Positions 55,901 through 63,250 of a stretch of DNA of 64,000 bases are shown piece after piece. The stretch covers positions 1,860,001-1,924,000 of the forward strand of contig JALPQD010000401.1 in the NCBI GenBank assembly GCA_023101885.1, read 5' to 3'. The notes beneath the pieces are model-generated. The model made no database searches, was not told the DNA's origin, and saw nothing but the letters and a program-made list of their open reading frames with translations. Within the stretch, counting starts at the first letter, position 1; each line of letters starts with the position of its first letter. The position numbers and the translations under genes are program-made. This DNA comes from Typhlomys cinereus (lineage: Eukaryota; Chordata; Mammalia; Rodentia; Platacanthomyidae).

Positions 55901-57120
55901 TCTGCCTGGTGTTTTTATGTAGGATCTGGAATCCGAACTCAGGACCTTCTGTTTATAGGGCAGAGCCCCAATCAAACTTTCAAATATGCCTTTTTGCCTT
56001 TAGTGTCTTGAAAGTCGTATTTCTAAGGCGGTTAAGGGTAAAATTACCAACAGAATGAAGCAGAATTCAGCCCTTGAGGCAGAAATAAGGAAACCAGAAA
56101 GTGCCATGGTGCGCAACTAGACAGTGAGTATCTTTACCTTTCTTGGAAGGTCGTTCCGATAGGGGCAACATCCGGTATACTCTGAAGGCATTGTTCCCTT
56201 TCTTTATACTTTTATCTTTCACTTCTTCGATATCAGGCAAGGAATTCATGGCACATCGAAAATTTGCCTTCCATGTTTTGGGATCAGGTTTATCTATTCC
56301 TGGCTGATGTTTTCCTTAAAAAAAAAAAAAAAAAAAAAAAGAACCAATGATAAAGAAAAAAAGGAATAAATTGCATACAGTAAAACATGGCTGGAAATAA
56401 AGTTGCTCGAGAGAGCAAAGAGAAGCCTTCTCATCCCAGATTCTACACGCAAGGGCTAACCATCCTTGTTTACCTGGAGCTGAGAAGGGTTTACAGTTGT
56501 AGACACTTTACTTTAAAAACTGGACAATTTGGGGGCACTCTGGGAAAGCCCAATCACTCTGATCCTATCAAGTAGCTTGAGAGAAAAATAAAATAGTAGA
56601 ATGAAGAAACAACACAAATTAGATTTAAGACTAGAAGATGAACAAGCATAAGCAACTGTGCTTTCAAAATAATGAGGTGAAAGCCTATCTCTGAAAAGAG
56701 ATTCCCTGCTTAACTTTTCTAAGTAAATGTACTTCTCACTGTGTTTTACACAGATGCATTTAATGTAAGTTAACAGTTCTAGAGCAAGTGGATTTTTATT
56801 CTCCTAGAAACCCTGAGGAACATATCGGAATGGAAAGTTTAAAGACTAAGTGACAGGTTAGATATCGCTTCTAAAAGACACAGTTTTGTACTCCTCGTGT
56901 ATCCTGAGATGTGTTTGGGGACGAGTCATGGGATCCTCGGAGGTATCTTCATGAAGCTATCAGCCAAGGTATTTGTGGACTGGAAATGAAATAAGCAGTC
57001 AACAATGCCAGGAGGAGTACCTGTGTGGATTGCCCAGTTTCTAAAGAGCGGTGCATCTTTTTCCACGTCCCACCCGTGTCTAGCCGCGTGCATCCAGGGG
57101 ATCTGGAAAACCTTCTTCTC
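25547..57120 (-). CDS. IRF2: Interferon regulatory factor 2, exons 3-9 (5' partial)
   Basis: IRF2 is a nuclear transcription factor that binds IRF-E/ISRE (GAAA) sites. It mostly opposes IRF1 at interferon-stimulated genes but also activates some genes. The coding exons are 57021-57120, 56138-56314, 55561-55607, 46933-47050, 34849-35013, 27022-27068 and 25547-25855. All junctions are GT-AG and the phases join without a break. The 963 nt encode residues 30-349 plus the stop in human numbering, and the open frame is intact. Missing are exon 2 (first 29 residues, with Trp11 and Trp26), exon 1 and the promoter, which must lie beyond position 64000. Domains: C-terminal two thirds of the IRF DNA-binding domain (to about residue 113), a linker with sumoylation-type motifs, an acidic segment, and a basic C-terminal repression region. 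C-terminal residues look more mouse-like than human. Confidence 0.97.
25856..27021 (-). other. IRF2 intron 8 (1,166 bp)
   Basis: Donor GAG|GTAAGC at its 5' end and acceptor AAAG at its 3' end. No repeat is recognised. An opposite-strand open frame of 200 codons at 26358-26960 has no supporting feature. Confidence 0.85.
27022..27068 (-). CDS. IRF2: IRF2 exon 8 (47 bp)
   Basis: Two bases complete Glu232, then 15 codons give [15 protein letters not shown], an acidic and serine-rich segment. Acceptor GAACAG|AA, donor GAG|GTAAGC. At 47 bp it is as small as exon 5, so correct splicing depends on strong signals. Confidence 0.96.
27535..28012 (+). repeat. MaLR LTR, MLT1-like
   Basis: An old endogenous-retrovirus-type LTR. 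The order gactgtgacttgctttcagt, agtgacgggatgtaactgtc, ctaagccattcctggaccct, acacacagaaactgtacgat and acggcaatagactactaat follows the MLT1 consensus as I know it. It is heavily mutated and has no internal coding part. It lies antisense to IRF2. Confidence 0.75.
32150..32360 (+). repeat. MIR-like SINE
   Basis: gccagaatggttaagaatgg, agttcctcaactctggacaa, tcttagattcttcattgttt and a TAATAATTAAG end follow the MIR order at low identity. Confidence 0.5.
32595..32870 (+). mobile_element. Old L1 3' end fragment (L1M-type)
   Basis: tacatgattccgttcttaaa, agatagaaagattggtggtt, ggatgctggagacgatggtg and ttttgccacaattagaaaac match the 3' end order of ancient mammalian L1. The parallel segment at 59700-60010 is another copy. 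Confidence 0.7.
32872..33570 (+). repeat. Rodent SINE split by an LTR-like insertion
   Basis: The head (gaagatggttcagttaataa, 32872-32978) and the body (tctgtgatcttagcactggg onward, 33386-33570) are two halves of one SINE. The LTR-like element at about 32979-33385 separates them. The tail has CA-rich sequence near 33550. Confidence 0.65.
32979..33385 (+). repeat. LTR-like rodent repeat, diverged copy 3
   Basis: Shares tgtcaacttgacaactgaac, the phrase accaagctggactacgaact and ataaaaccccttgtttactt with the copies at 9590, 10689 and 53220. CTGTG occurs just before (32976-32980) and after (33386-33390), a possible 5-bp duplication. Confidence 0.6.
34417..34721 (+). repeat. CA-tailed SINE family member with duplication
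   Basis: Full copy: ggctggagagatggttcagg, aaaatgccaggcagaaacag, tggccctgggtaatctcaga, tcctaaagtcacctttagtc, (CA)n at 34635-34680, then an AATAAAAAT tail. The flanks aagaataagag (34406-34416) and aagagtaagag (34722-34732) form an 11-bp duplication with one mismatch. Confidence 0.88.
34635..34680. repeat. (CA)n microsatellite
   Basis: CA tract with one CG interruption, forming the tail of the SINE. Confidence 0.97.
34849..35013 (-). CDS. IRF2: IRF2 exon 7 (165 bp) with tandem acceptor
   Basis: Encodes Val177 to the first base of codon 232: [15 protein letters not shown], then [18 protein letters not shown] and so on to ISPVSSYA. Donor GCAG|GTAACA. Two acceptors lie six bases apart, CTTGAAG|TTGTAG|GACAG. 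The outer one includes codons 177-178 (Val-Val) and the inner one drops them, leaving the frame intact. This matches the IRF-2s isoform described in mouse. The pyrimidine tract before it is weak. Confidence 0.96.
35640..36930 (-). mobile_element. Old L1 fragment, minus strand, interrupted
   Basis: The plus strand shows an inverted old L1. The 3' UTR part (35640-36060; ttcctcgcgtctgtaacttt) comes first. The end of ORF2 (36560-36930; tggctattacaaataaggcc, ggatacatactcaggagtgc, attttagtcattcttcttga) follows. A different repeat at about 36085-36490 sits between them. It lies in the same sense as IRF2. Confidence 0.7.
36085..36490 (-). repeat. Rodent interspersed repeat inside the old L1
   Basis: ttttgttgctgtgataaaaa, aacaaagcaacttaagagag, cacctcaattaacctagtca, ccctcacagacatacccaga and ctctcaggtgattccaaatc are the landmarks of a common rodent repeat that I cannot name. 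Confidence 0.55.
37700..37747. repeat. (TG)n microsatellite
   Basis: Perfect TG tract of about 24 units. Confidence 0.97.
38256..38296. repeat. (GTGTGG)n-like simple repeat
   Basis: Imperfect GTGTGG and GTGTGT units ending in a run of seven G. Confidence 0.9.
38745..38835 (+). repeat. ID-like SINE
   Basis: ggctggggctagagcgggct, then tagcctacttgcctagcact and ttgttcccagcactgaaaac follow the ID element order. Confidence 0.65.
39300..39450 (-). repeat. MIR-like SINE, minus strand
   Basis: gatccccctttcagacagga and gtggcagaaccaaggattca fit the inverted MIR order (cccattttacagatgaggaa, then agtggcagagccgggattcg). Confidence 0.5.
39890..39990 (-). repeat. MIR-like SINE, minus strand
   Basis: tcattttactgctgaaaacc, ctgaaacccagaggctaagg and caaggtcaccaggtggctgc are diverged forms of inverted MIR landmarks. 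Confidence 0.5.
40225..40415 (-). repeat. MIR SINE, minus strand
   Basis: ttattattcccattttatac, tgagtctcagagaggttaag, gtgctcgtggtcacgtggtg and gtctagaacccaagtcttta are in good inverted MIR order. Confidence 0.7.
41165..41260 (+). repeat. RSINE1/B4-like SINE fragment
   Basis: ggttgggctgtgaagtggtt, catctgctaaaagtacctgc and acaaggaaaaccgacttctg recall the RSINE1 head and early body. Confidence 0.5.
41868..41970 (+). repeat. ID-like SINE
   Basis: ggctggagatgcaactcagt, gctggagtacttgtgtagca and an A-rich tail (aaaagaaaaagaaag) fit an ID element. Confidence 0.65.
42627..42715. repeat. Compound (GT)n(GA)n microsatellite
   Basis: A GT tract changes to GA at about 42661. A second short GTGTGT/GAGAGA block follows near 42735-42755, repeating actagtgtgctgg-like bases around it. 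Confidence 0.95.
43008..43057. repeat. 25-bp tandem duplication
   Basis: Two adjacent 25-bp copies, 43008-43032 and 43033-43057, sharing tgcctggtactgtaaacc and differing at two positions. Confidence 0.93.
43205..43790 (+). mobile_element. 5'-truncated L1 fragment (rodent type 3' UTR)
   Basis: The right part (gacatgaaagtaggaactag, then aaggaggagggatgggactg, then catatgaaactgtcaaagga) has the order of old rodent L1 3' ends, with a phrase gttgcaccatggaaggggga upstream. The left limit is uncertain. Confidence 0.6.
44050..44425 (+). repeat. Long rodent tRNA-derived SINE (B3-like)
   Basis: tgggctggggagatgggcca, gaagtatttgccacacgagt, tgtaattccaacctcagaag, ggtgagctctgggtttgatt, ccctgtctcaaaagaataaa and a CA-rich tail (44340-44410) are in the order of a common rodent composite SINE. 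Confidence 0.72.
44935..45035 (+). mobile_element. Old L1 fragment (end of ORF2)
   Basis: cagtgaaacgatccaggcac, agaaagacaaatactgtgtg and tcagacatgtggaggctaat follow the L1 ORF2/3' UTR junction order. Confidence 0.65.
45325..45407. repeat. (CTAT)n microsatellite
   Basis: About 20 tetranucleotide units with two single-base interruptions (CTAC and CGAT). Confidence 0.97.
45485..45630. repeat. Degenerate, spaced 24-bp minisatellite-like motif
   Basis: ggggataccccacagggcca at 45485, agggtaccccaaaggggcag at 45544 and agggatacccccgcagaag at 45612 are three related copies spaced 60-70 bp apart, with gcaaggg- and gaaggggg-like filler. Confidence 0.45.
46879..46908. repeat. (TG)n(TA)n next to the IRF2 exon 6 donor
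   Basis: On the gene strand this reads (TA)n(CA)n and starts 25 bases into intron 6. CA-rich intronic tracts can bind hnRNP L. Confidence 0.93.
46933..47050 (-). CDS. IRF2: IRF2 exon 6 (118 bp)
   Basis: Encodes residues 138-176 plus one base: [37 protein letters not shown] and II. Acceptor TTCCCAG|CAA, donor ATAG|GTAAAC. It carries the sumoylation-type motif IKNE around Lys166. The first residues complete the motif IK|QE of Lys137, whose lysine is the last codon of exon 5. Confidence 0.97.
48410..48640 (+). repeat. MIR-like SINE
   Basis: aacattaaatagatatatat and agcaaagcatttattattaa fit the diverged right end of MIR. The left part is weak. Confidence 0.4.
51465..51740 (+). repeat. CA-tailed SINE family member
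   Basis: actggggaggtggctcggag, caaaataccagatatggcaa, ctgccctggaaggcagagcc, taggaaatcccagagtaaag and gtcacccttgggcctccata, then cacacacagtgccctctggt and an AATAAT tail. Confidence 0.82.
51958..52235 (+). repeat. CA-tailed SINE family member
   Basis: Starts at a run of nine or more G, then aaaggacctgagttcagacc, aaaatgccaggcaaaaatgg, ctagccctggaaggtaagtc, tgggaaatcccagaacaaaa and a (CA)n tail at 52194-52220. Same family and orientation as the copy 220 bp to the left. Confidence 0.82.
52285..52440 (-). repeat. B1-like SINE, minus strand
   Basis: The plus strand reads caacccaggctaaccttgaa, ctcccatgtagctgaacatt and ggagattacgggtatgttct, the inverted B1 order. Confidence 0.65.
53145..53790 (-). 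repeat. Rodent repeat interrupted by LTR-like copy 4
   Basis: The left part (53145-53219; tcatgctcatggttctagga) and right part (53606-53790; atatcaattagataatcatc, gctcacaggtttgccttaag) appear to be halves of one older repeat. Its family is uncertain. Confidence 0.4.
53220..53605 (+). repeat. LTR-like rodent repeat, copy 4
   Basis: Begins TGTCATAGTTAGGCACAG like copies 1 and 2, shares agcaaacctgcaggagatta and ggtgggactaggccctagat, and ends near aataaacccctaagctattt. Confidence 0.7.
54755..54850 (+). repeat. MIR-like fragment
   Basis: acttctcagtttcctcctct and gcaaacaggagtcagtaacc recall the MIR core (cctcagtttcctcatctgta). Confidence 0.45.
55561..55607 (-). CDS. IRF2: IRF2 exon 5 (47 bp)
   Basis: Two bases complete Gly122, then 15 codons read [15 protein letters not shown]. 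This basic segment follows the DNA-binding domain. Human IRF2 has KEDKVKHIK as I recall, so D to E and K to R changes are conservative. Acceptor CACAG|G, donor CAAG|GTAACA. Lys137 is the final codon. The small size and phase match the known gene structure. Confidence 0.95.
55608..56137 (-). other. IRF2 intron 4 (530 bp)
   Basis: The shortest intron. About half of it is a CA-tailed SINE in the gene's own sense (55735-55985). Donor AAAG|GTAAAG and acceptor CCACAG. Confidence 0.9.
55735..55985 (-). repeat. CA-tailed SINE family member, minus strand
   Basis: The plus strand reads aaaggtgacttcaggaatca, ctttgatttgctctggagtt, tctgccttccagggccagaa, tgccatttctgcctggtgtt and actcaggaccttctgtttat: the family inverted. 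The CA tail is degraded to a TGTGTTTG-like stretch. Confidence 0.82.
56138..56314 (-). CDS. IRF2: IRF2 exon 4 (177 bp): recognition helix
   Basis: Completes Gly63 and encodes residues 64-121 plus one base: [18 protein letters not shown], then [17 protein letters not shown], ending LSERPSKK. It contains the DNA recognition helix of the IRF domain. Arg82, Cys83, Asn86 and Ser87 are the residues known to contact GAAA in the family. Lys75 and Lys78, reported acetylation sites of IRF2, are kept. Acceptor TTTAAG|G after a 23-T tract, donor AAAG|GTAAAG. Confidence 0.98.
56315..57020 (-). other. IRF2 intron 3 (706 bp)
   Basis: Donor ACAG|GTACTC. Its 3' end is a 23-T homopolymer followed by AAG (plus strand 56315-56340). 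No other repeat is recognised. Confidence 0.9.
57021..57120 (-). CDS. IRF2: IRF2 exon 3 (100 bp): core of the DNA-binding domain
   Basis: Encodes residues 30-62 plus one base: [17 protein letters not shown], then [16 protein letters not shown]. It holds Trp38, Trp46 and Trp58 of the five-tryptophan IRF repeat. The size of 100 bp matches the corresponding exon of IRF1 and IRF2 genes. Acceptor ATTCCAG|GAG, donor CACAG|GTACTC. Val33 replaces the human Ile. Confidence 0.98.
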
Positions 57121-57944
57121 CTGGAATGGAAATAAGAAACGCTGTAATCATGGCATTTGGCTGACCATGGCACGGGGTTCATAAGTCCTAGAACTAAGAA
57201 TCTCTACTATTTACCACTGAGTTTATGAAGTGTCCATAGTGAACGTGACCATCAAACACACAGTCCCCCTCTGGCTCCCAGATCCAGATAGTCCACCTCA
57301 GGGAGATTCAGAGTCTCAGAAAGCCAGACTTGGAAGGAGTGTCGTTCACAGTCAAAGGTAAAAATTAACGCTACAGGCTCAACTATCTGTATATCTCCAA
57401 TTTCATATTTAGATGAAAGGTTTATACAAAACTTCTAATGCTCATTCTAGTTTGTCTTCCTGTCAACTTTCCAAAATAGCACGCCTGCCTTTATGCTGCT
57501 GAGGAAAGCCTACTGTGTCTGAGATCACTGTCGCAGAAAACAAGTGACTCTACTGAGCTCATGCATTCACCAAACATGGAAGAGCTTTTGCTGTCTATCC
57601 TCTGGGCCCACTGTCTTGAATGAAAAAGGCAGGAGGAGTAAAAATGTCTGGATTATGAGATCACACTCACTCTCTGGCAAAAAGCTCTTCAACACAAACT
57701 TTGTATCAGACTCTATTTTTACCCCCAGAGTGAAACTCATAATCGCTTAAATCAACCCTGGCAAACACATACTTAGAAACTAATGCTTCTGAAACAAGAG
57801 TCCCACTCATAATGAAACGACATGTGTAAAAAGAAACGTGGGCAGTCAGTCCTCCACCAGGTCCTGTGCACTGTATCTCTCACTGTGTATGTCTACAGGG
57901 GCCTGGTTTTGCTTCTTGCAACTGCCTGAGGAGCTAAGTATATG

Positions 57945-58020
57945 TTATAATTTCCATTTTACACCTGAGGAAACTGAAGAATAGAATTCAGTGATTTACC
58001 AAGAAATGTATAGTCAAAAG
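57945..58020 (-). repeat. MIR-like fragment, minus strand
   Basis: ataatttccattttacacct and gaggaaactgaagaatagaa fit the inverted MIR core. Confidence 0.6.
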
Positions 58021-58800
58021 CATCTAAGTTCAGAGGAAAAGTCCGGTCAATCTCCAATACCTCATGCACTGTCTGCCAGTCTTTGGACTTAGACAGTTCT
58101 CCATGTTGGAACAGCTGTTGGCTTGGCCTCCAAGGGGACTAGAGCCCAGAGACTGTAAGGGAGGGTTTTGGATTTTTGTTTGTTGAAAGCTGTTGGGGTA
58201 TTCTAGAAATTGCTGGGTACGCAGACCCTTGTACTACACAGAGGGGAAGGACAGGAAACAAGGGCAGGGAATTTCCATCACAGTGATATCTAGAAAGGGT
58301 CCCAACTATCCCCAAAAGGAACTTGATACACTCCACAGAGCCAGTCACAAAGGATGAACTGAAAATGTTTCAAAATGCTACTGTTCCAAGGGAAAATTCT
58401 ACTATATTTCTAACAGACAGTTTTTAAAGAACAGCTGAACGCGACAGCCACAAATACTTCCTCCATCACTGTCTATCATCACAGGTGGGCCAAGGCACAG
58501 GGATCAGAAAAGGACTGAGTGAAGTTCTGTTTTTTTAATGTGCATGAAAACCTGAATACAAAATCACTTAAGACAGTTTTTGATGTTCATGTAAAAATGA
58601 ATATTCATAAGATCCAGTTGCAGACAAAAAGTTTTTTTTAAGTGCACAGCTACAATCTACAGCTTCCCACTTACAACTATACACCAGAGAATCTGTTACT
58701 GTATTTTAATTTTTCTAAATAGAAACAGCTCAAAGGTAATATAATCTGAAGTCTACTGCATAGGATGCAAAACTGGAATGGTTGGGTACATCTTTTTAAA

Positions 58801-58818
58801 CACACACACACACACACA
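58801..58818. repeat. Short (CA)n
   Basis: Nine perfect CA units. Confidence 0.9.
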
Positions 58819-58859
58819 TCCTTGATCTCACAGAAACCATAAAAAAAATCACCAAATCT

Positions 58860-60010
58860 ACAACACAAAAATGATTGAATTTAGCAATACCAACTAGAAA
58901 TTGTCTTATAATAGGCAAAGATCATAAATAGACCTTTCTAAAAAATAATATAAATACATGAAAATATGCTGGATAGTATTAATCACTAAGAAGCTGCAAA
59001 TTGAAACAACAAACATCTTATACTTACCAAAATGGCTAAAGGAAAAGAAAGGAAGGAGTAAAGGAAAGAAGGAAGGAAGGAAGGAAGGAAGGAAGGAAGG
59101 AAGGAAGGAAGGAAGGAAGGAAGGAAGGAAGGAAGGAAGGAAGGAAGGACGGACGGGAGGGAGAGAGGAAGGAAGGCAGGGAGGGAGGGAGGGAGGAAGG
59201 AAGGGGGAAGACAAGGAGAGAGGAGGAGGGGGAAGAGAGAGAAGGAGGGGAGAAAAGAAGGAAGGATAGGAAAAAACACTACAAGATAAAAACTGGTAGG
59301 GATTTGGAGCAACTGGAACTTGCATAAACTGCTGGACAGAACATGAAATAGCACAGATCCTGAGGAAGAGTCCAGCCATTCTTCAAAAGTTGAATGCTTC
59401 AACACCAAATGACTCCATTAGTTTCGTTCTGAATGTAGACTCAAAGAATTATAACAGGTATTCAAACAAAAACTGACCTGTGAATGTGCACAGCACTACT
59501 CACAGGCCCAGTGCAAGCAGCTCAAACGTACACTAGCTGAAGAAGGGTTACACACAACGTGGCATGTGTATACGTGGGATGTTATTCCACTGTGTTTTAC
59601 ACGCTCCGTCGAGCGTCCTTCCATCCTGTGCACACAGGTCAGGAGAAGAGCACTGACGCAGGCCGCCATGTGCATGATCTTTGCAAAGCTTGTGCTGAGA
59701 GAAAAAAGCCAAATACAAAATCATGCCATTTCTATGAAATCTCCAGAAAAGGCAAAGCTGTAGAGGCAGAAAGCAGATTAGTGGTTTCCAAGAGCTAGAG
59801 AAAGAAGAAAAACAGGCAATGGCTGTTTTGAGTGCAGCTTCCTTTTGGCAGGAAGGAAAGGGTCCTGGAAATAGATGACTGAGGTGGCTGAACAATACTG
59901 TGAATGGACCTAATATCTGACATGCACACTCGAAGATAGGTAAAGCGGTAAACTTTCAGAACCGATTGTAACTTTTAACTAGTTTTCCATATTGCATAAA
60001 ATGCTGCTAA
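58860..60010 (+). mobile_element. Old L1 fragment (L1M-type) with internal (GGAA)n
   Basis: Left part: taaatacatgaaaatatgct, ttaatcactaagaagctgca and taccaaaatggctaaaggaa. Right part: gatttggagcaactggaact, gggatgttattccactgtgt, atgccatttctatgaaatct and gcagattagtggtttccaag. Both follow the order of L1 ORF2 end and 3' UTR. The tetranucleotide tract splits them just after the mggcta landmark, so the microsatellite grew inside the L1. It lies antisense to IRF2. Confidence 0.78.
59040..59270. repeat. (GGAA)n microsatellite and polypurine flank
   Basis: Nearly perfect GGAA units at about 59071-59149, then GGGA/GGAGG derivatives. Entirely purine apart from a few C. Confidence 0.97.
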
Positions 60011-61324
60011 ATAAACATGTCCTGGGTCTTTAAGGAAAAAAAAAAACCTCTCAAGAAAAAAGGGGAAGTTCACTTTACAAGTAAAATTTTGACAAGAATT
60101 TGTTGCAGACCACTGTGTCCCAAGGGACAGAGAAACGATTGCTATGCATTTATGTGGACCCTGCCATCTTTAGCATCCAGTGGCTCAGGATCCCTCAGTG
60201 ACCTGCACACACATGGAAAGATTGCATGTGCCAGAATCGTCACGTGTGTCCAGTCAGAGGAATGAGACGTGACCACTGCTTGAGTTCAGGGACACATCTG
60301 AGATTTTCCTGTACAGTACAGAGCACACACCTTGGCCCCTGCAGAAACTCATTCCGATATCTCCCTCTGCCTCATCTTCTCCCAGTATTGACAAGATGCT
60401 TCAATCAGTTTGCTCTTCGTGGCTGAACTGTGGGCTGTTGCTGGCACAAACAGGAGCTTATTTGTAAATGAAGAGAAGGGAAAGGTCTGACACACCTGGG
60501 GATCCCCCTGCTTGTGGAGAGGCCAAGGTGCTTGGGTCCAGGTTGGACCTTCAATACAAACCCAGTTCATGTTTCACACAGCTACAGTGAGAATCATTCA
60601 GAGTTAGGAGAGAAATCATGACCCTAGAAGTGGCTGCTTCCTGCCTTCCTAAATAAATTACTCGAAGCATTCAGACAAATCCCAAGCAAACCTAGACTCC
60701 TCCAGGAAAACAGAACAAGCAGCGTAGTTAACTATTAATGAAAGGAGAGGCTTCCTTAGTTAGAGTCGTAAATCCAAACAACCTGTGGACCTTCAGATTC
60801 TGATCTGAACTAATCAACTAGAAAAAGGTACTCAAAGTGTCTGAATATGAATGATACGGTTTGAAAATGTCCTTAAGTCTTTACAGATGTATACTGTCAA
60901 TCAATGGCTTTAGATACCTGCCCCTCTCACCCACCCACAATACAAATATAAAAATACACGATAAAGTAAGACATTAAGAAATCTAGATGTGGACACATGG
61001 GAATCTTCTCTCCTATTCATTCTAGCTATGAGATTATCTGACCATACTGTGTACATTTGTCAAAACCCAGTTCCAGTCAAGGCCTTGTTCCCCAGCCACA
61101 CAAGATGCTGCCTTGCCAAGCTTCCTCAGGGTTCCTCTGGGCTGCTCCACTGTAGGCATCCCCCATTCTATTATAAGTCTCCTTCTGACTTCACAGAAGT
61201 GGGAAATGAAACCAAAGTGAGGCAGTAACTAATACCTACCTGTTTCTTACAAAGAATGTCCTACACTGGTTACACTCTTCAATGAAGACAGGCACGATAC
61301 TGGCAATTTACTGGTCAAAATTTG

Positions 61325-61445
61325 ATTATTTATTTTTATTTATTTTTTTGCAGCAGAGTTTAGATGTATAGCTCAGGCTGGATACAAACTCTCAGCAATC
61401 CCCAGTATTGAGATTAAAGATGTGTACTATCACATTAATGTGAAA
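61325..61445 (-). repeat. B1-like SINE, minus strand
   Basis: gtatagctcaggctggatac, aaactctcagcaatccccag and ttgagattaaagatgtgtac are inverted B1 landmarks. Confidence 0.62.
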
Positions 61446-61612
61446 TCCTAGCCATGGTTTGCCCTTCTTTAAGCATACGACTTGCATTCATGGGTTCACA
61501 GTTCATTACGCAGCAGCCCTGGTCTGGCACTGAGCTTACAGTAGCCATCAAGACAGCAACTCCTGCACATGGTGCTTCCAGCCACAGGTGAGAACAGTCT
61601 CAACACTGAACG

Positions 61613-61995
61613 CTATGGCTTGGATATTGCTCATGTGTCCTCGGAGTTTCCTCAGTCCCTTGTGGAGGTGCTGGGGTGGAACACGGAAGTGATGGCGTCT
61701 AGCGGAAGGTAATTAGGTTATGAGCTCTACACTCAATAATGGATTAGTGATGTCAAGGAGCGTCATCAGATCTGCTCAGAGTGGATTGGTCCCTCAGGAG
61801 CAGGCTGTTATTAGAAGAAGGAATCTGTCCTTTGCATACGGTTCTGCCCCTTCTGTCTCACTGTCATGTTGTATGCCAGCCCTGGAGGCCCTGGTCAGAA
61901 CACAGGGTCCAGCTGTGTGGCTGCTTTAGCCGCCAGAACTGTAAGTCAAATAAATTTCATGTGCATTCTAAGAGAAAGTGGACCAAGACACTAAC
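61613..61995 (+). repeat. MaLR LTR (MST/MLT-like)
   Basis: An old endogenous-retrovirus-type solo LTR. tatggcttggatattgctca, ggaaggtaattaggttatga, ctcaataatggattagtgat, ccgccagaactgtaagtcaa, ataaatttcatgtg and a terminal gaccaagaca are in MST/MaLR order. No internal coding part. Confidence 0.75.
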
Positions 61996-62591
61996 AGAGG
62001 CACAACAGAATTCAAAGTTTTTGAGGCAGTGTCTGTTTTCTTAGAATCACAAGAGGCTTCGGTTTGAGACAAGATACTAGAATGACCTCAAGCCACTCAA
62101 AATATAAACGGGGGGGTCCTACAATGTTGGTGAGCAGCTAAGAAATAACAACAGATTCTCAGCAAAGTACTTGTGTGCACAGAGAACGTGAGGAAACCTC
62201 AGAGAACCCATAAAAAAGATGCTCATGGAAGTGGACGTGTGCAGAGATATCCCCCGAACCTGTCTAAGGCCTACACGGACTCTGTACACAAACACAGCCA
62301 CATGCCTGCTGAGGCTAGGTCCCAGTGGGGCACCCGCTTAACAAGGACCCTTGGGCCACAAGGCAACTTAGGCACTCCTGTGGCAACACTGTCCCGAGAG
62401 GCAGAGATGGCTGGCAGCCATCCAGATGGCATGGAGGACCCCTTCCCCTGCTCTTCCTTAGGAAGAAAATTCTAGTGCCAAGAACCAGATGAGGGAAGCC
62501 CCTCAAAGACAAACCATGCAAGAGGGCTAGGAGCTTAGTTGTACGGAGAAAACTCAGTTGCCTTCGGGTCCTGCATCGAAGAAACAGGAGC

Positions 62592-62665
62592 GGGGCTGGG
62601 GCTGGGGCTGTAGCTCAGTGGAAGAGTTCTTGACTAGCCCTGGGTTTGACCCACAGATACTGAGA
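62592..62665 (+). repeat. ID-like SINE
   Basis: gctggggctgtagctcagtg, gaagagttcttgactagccc and tgggtttgacccacagatac follow the ID order, with box A and box B recognisable. Confidence 0.75.
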
Positions 62666-62754
62666 GCCAGGCGTGCAGAGAGAAAACATGGAGAGGGCGA
62701 TGGCAGAACAGGGATCTCCACAGGGCCCCATTGAAGAAATAATCCCTAGAGGGT

Positions 62755-63250
62755 GTATTAGGTTTCCAGGGCTGCTACAACATGACCACAACCTAGACGA
62801 CTCACAGTACCGGAAATTTATTCTAGCACAGTTCTGGAAATCGGAAATCAGTTCTAGAAAACAGGGTTTCAATACTTTCAACTTTTTTATTTTTTCAAAA
62901 TAGAAAAGGAAAAAAAAAATGAAAAAAACAAATCTAGCGGAGTCCGGGAGAATCTCCCATATTCTGGTGATTCCAGGAGCTCCTTGGCTTGTGGCTCTAT
63001 TTCTGCCTTCATGGTCTCCCTGCCTGTGTGCATGTGTCCTGCTCTCTTACTTCTAAAGGTACCTGTCATTGGACTCGGGGGTCAGTCATAAGTCCTTAAG
63101 CACATCTTAAAAAAAAAAAAAAAACTCTTTTTTCCTAATAAGGTCACATTGATAGGTCTATGGGGGTGGAGGCCGCCCGTCAGTCTCCTGGATAACTAAC
63201 AAACCACGAGTTATCAAGTGGCCGAAGCAGGATCACACTGTGTCTACACA
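62755..63250. repeat. Ancient eutherian repeat, unnamed
   Basis: gtgtattaggtttccagggc, aaatttattctagcacagtt, ttccttggcttgtgg-like ctccttggcttgtggctcta, tacctgtcattggactcggg and ttcctaataaggtcacattg follow the order of a well-known mammalian repeat. I recognise the order but not the name. It holds a poly(A) run at about 63110-63123. Confidence 0.6.

Noticed and set aside
62592..62665. A functional tRNA gene
   Set aside because: Box A- and box B-like parts are present, but the order and the missing cloverleaf complementarity are those of an ID SINE.
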